From Sipunculus nudus (taxonomy: Eukaryota; Annelida; Sipuncula; Golfingiida; Sipunculidae): a stretch of DNA of 64,000 nucleotides. Location of the stretch: positions 73,940,624 to 74,004,623 of the forward strand of contig CM049308.1 of the NCBI GenBank assembly GCA_026874595.1. The letters are read 5' to 3'. The number at the start of each line of letters is the position of its first letter. Position 1 is the first letter of the stretch. This document shows, piece after piece, positions 61,360-64,000 of the stretch. The translations under genes and the position numbers were made by a program. The notes below the pieces were generated by a model that was not told the DNA's origin, ran no database searches, and saw only the letters and a program-made list of their open reading frames with translations.

Positions 61360-63050
61360 TATTAAGTGCAAAATTTATCTATATACATGTATTACATTAG
61401 CACAACATAAGCGACAACTGCTGGCGAGAATCATATCTAAGGTGTTCGGGTGCGTTACATCCACCAAACGATTTTGTTATATATCTTAAATTATTAAAGT
61501 AAAAATAGACATATCCTTATGGGCGAGGCTCCTGTCGGAGTCTCTGGCATTTATCTAATTTCAGTTGACATGACCCAATCTATCTAACGGGACCCAGATA
61601 TACCTATCTTGTGCGAGACAAATCCGTTTTAACTGGGCATATTGATAAATCTGTCTGCATGTTTCTTGAATATCTGACCGCATGAATACAAAAATGGCTC
61701 GCATGCCAGTCAGCTTGTGAGCAATACAGGAAATGATTAATTATTTTAGAGACGGAATTTCAATTTGGCTTGTGAGTCCACATGTATTCTCTTGTGTTAA
61801 TTCCCCACTCAAAGCCTAATGTTAAGATTATCGGCTGTTTAACATGATATTAATGCAATAGGATGGATGGCCGTTGGAGTATATTCCCCAGATAGCTTAT
61901 ATCACGACTCAAGTTAGGCTTACCAGTTCAATATAAATGCTAACTGAGTCATGTATTTACAGCTCAAAATCTACCAGCAGAATTATACAGTCAGAAATAT
62001 AAAGTCAAGATTCTAGTGGGCTGTGTATAACACTTGAGAACGAATAAAATCGAAATTATTATACTGAATGCAAGAGGTCTATTTCAATAAAGTAATTTTA
62101 CTCAATTTTAGAGTTAAGTCTCAAGTGTGTGCAAGTGACTCATAGATAACCGTTATGAGGTCACAACCAAAAGAACTGTATTTTAGCCTGCTGCCGGATC
62201 GACATAACTGTGAAATACTGATGTTAAATTATTCGCTATACCAAAACACCACCGTCGCAAAAGTGGCCAAACCAGAAGCCATCACTTCATTGAGATCATT
62301 TTATGAAATTATTGTCAATATTCTGATCTTATTCGCTGGATGTGCCTAAAAATATTTTTCATTTACAGAGCACTACTAATTATGAATTATGGTGTGGGAA
62401 ACTCCTATGAAAACCATGTACATCATTCTTGTTTCCAACGGGCTTTATTTACAATAAATTTTATTTACTGCTTCTATTGATATCACTCCCAGTGAGGCTA
62501 ACAAGCACAACATGTGCATGCGAGGATACGGATTCATAACTGATTCATATAATTACTTATGATTATAATATTATATTATGTTATTATATTATTATAATTT
62601 GTTATAATAACAAACTTGGGTCCTCTCCTGGGTGTGTAGGCCTAAACCATTCTTAATGATTTAAAACAAAAAAAATGTGCAGGTAGCTACGAAGCCCCCT
62701 TGGAGCCATTATTTTGCTTGAACATTTTGTTTTAGGCACTGATATTAGTGATCAGGCAGTAAATCATATGCTTGTATCTCCATGATAAATGAGCCTGAAG
62801 CTTATCAGCCAATCAGAATAAGGATTTACTTTGAATACCAACTGCTCCATTGGAACCTTAACCGAAAAATACAGCTCATGTTTGTTCTCAACTTTTCATT
62901 TTGACAATTATGTTTCAAGATCTTATTTGAACAAGAGAACAATTAAGGTGTCGTAGTTATTTTTTTGCTAGATTATCTTTACTCATGATTTCTGGCGGGG
63001 TACCTTCAGAAAGCAAGTAGTCCTCTCTAGTATTAAGAGATGGATACTGC
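61360..63050. other. Downstream intergenic region
   Basis: Possible polyadenylation signals (ATTAAA near 61494, AATAAA near 62086). No supported gene. Confidence 0.4.
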
Positions 63051-63059
63051 GTCTAATGT

Positions 63060-63370
63060 TGGTATAGGAACTGACAAAACTAGTCATGATCAATAATCAT
63101 ATATGATGTTTCAGGACACTAGAAAAAACCACAGTTGAGAAACTGATACAATGGCTGTCATTTGACTTTATCAAAGTCAGAGGTAAAAATGCGTAGAAAA
63201 TTGAAAGAGTGGCGCCACCAGTCTGTAGGAACTGATAAAACCAGTCATGCATAATAAATATATGAGGTTTCAAGACAACAGATGAACCCACAGCTGAGAA
63301 ACTGATGCAATTGCTGTTATTTGGCAGTTTCAAATTCACAGGTGAAAATGTGTAAAAATTACCAGTCTTT
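63060..63370 (+). repeat. Two-unit tandem repeat of about 161 bp
   Basis: GGAACTGACAAAACTAGTCA at about 63067 recurs as GGAACTGATAAAACCAGTCA at about 63228. Both are followed by ATGAGGTTTCA-like and TGAGAAACTGATxCAATxGC strings. Confidence 0.65.
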
Positions 63371-63830
63371 AGTAAAAAAGACACTGTGACCTTGACCTTT
63401 GATCTTGGGACCTCAAAATCAAGAGGTGTCTTTCCCTATTGGTAGGTTAGCTGGTGGACACAGATGAAGGTGTGAAAAAGGGTCAGTGACCTTGACCTTT
63501 GAACTTGTGACCTGAATATCTATATGAATCTCCCCCTATTGATGGGCAAGCTGTATGTGTCTGATGGCAAAGTTTGGTCACATAGTTTGGCTTAAAATGT
63601 GTCCAAAAGCTTTTCAAACAAGTGAGTCCTGTGACCTTGATGTTAAAATCTACAGCCTTCTTCTCCCATTTATAGGGGAGCCATATCTGAAAGATGGAAT
63701 GTTTAGGATGAAAGGTATGGCTTAAAATTAAAATATGGCCTGCATCCACAAGCTTTTCAAACAAGTGAGTCCTGTGACCTTGACCTATGACCCCGTGGCC
63801 TCAAAATAATTATGGTTCTTCCCATGTTGG
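63370..63830 (+). repeat. GTGACCTTGACCTTTGA-type repeats
   Basis: GTGACCTTGACCTTTGA-like strings occur at about 63387, 63488, 63631 and 63775. CAAAAGCTTTTCAAACAAGTG and the related CACAAGCTTTTCAAACAAGT are spaced about 145 bp apart (63602, 63747). It is non-coding and of the type frequent in bivalve genomes. Confidence 0.65.
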
Positions 63831-64000
63831 TTGGTGAATAATATGCAAAAGATGGAAGGTTGGAGATGATAATTTTGGCTATAAGAATTAATTCTGGCGG
63901 GGGGGGGGGGGGTTGCAAACACAGCCCACATCTCAAGAAATATAGGTGGCAGTGATGGCCAGACAGAAGGACGACGAAAAAAGGACCCATCACAATAGCT

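Overview
This is eukaryotic, AT-rich, intron-rich nuclear DNA with many (TA)n microsatellites, SINEs, MITE-like elements and tandem 'GACCTTGACC' repeats. Together with secreted C-type lectins and reprolysin-like proteases this suggests a lophotrochozoan, probably a bivalve mollusc. The taxon is inferred from content and was not established by a search. GT-AG exons were assembled by hand from reading frame, splice signals and comparison between the two paralogues. LAYOUT: (1) 1050-3076 (+): a four-exon secreted C-type lectin of 225 aa. (2) 5880-17398 (-), possibly starting at 23836: gene A, 14 exons and 501 aa. It encodes a signal peptide, a reprolysin-like (M12B) catalytic domain, an ADAMTS-like Cys-rich module, a Gly/Ser/Pro linker and a complete C-type lectin domain. 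(3) 23797-23915 (-): a TATA box and a second signal-peptide exon. It matches the first exon of gene B and fits gene A in splice phase. (4) 24612-25094 (+): the 3' end of a LINE reverse transcriptase. (5) 30483-30866: a foldback element with long terminal inverted repeats. (6) 32990-44737 (+): gene B, the inverted head-to-head paralogue of gene A. It has ten exons at homologous splice points, no lectin domain, and a 5.28-kb insertion inside exon 2. (7) 46357-46701: an interleaved inverted-repeat element. (8) 50.6-58.3 kb: tandem repeats, a SINE and a possible hAT-like element. (9) 59189-61359 (+): a two-exon type II membrane protein resembling a glycosyltransferase, with an in-frame TGA. (10) 63.0-64 kb: more tandem repeats. 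MOST NOTABLE: both proteases read HELGHVLGLID, so the third zinc ligand position (HExxHxxGxxH) is Asp. Both run from the signal peptide almost straight into the first catalytic strand, with no prodomain. Gene A adds a lectin domain that could direct the protease to glycan targets. A mobile element with a 9-11 bp target duplication has split exon 2 of gene B, and it supplies GT and AG dinucleotides that would restore the frame if it were spliced out. The neighbouring lectin, the lectin-protease chimera and the truncated paralogue look like a rapidly evolving secreted cluster; a role in defence or matrix processing is inference only.
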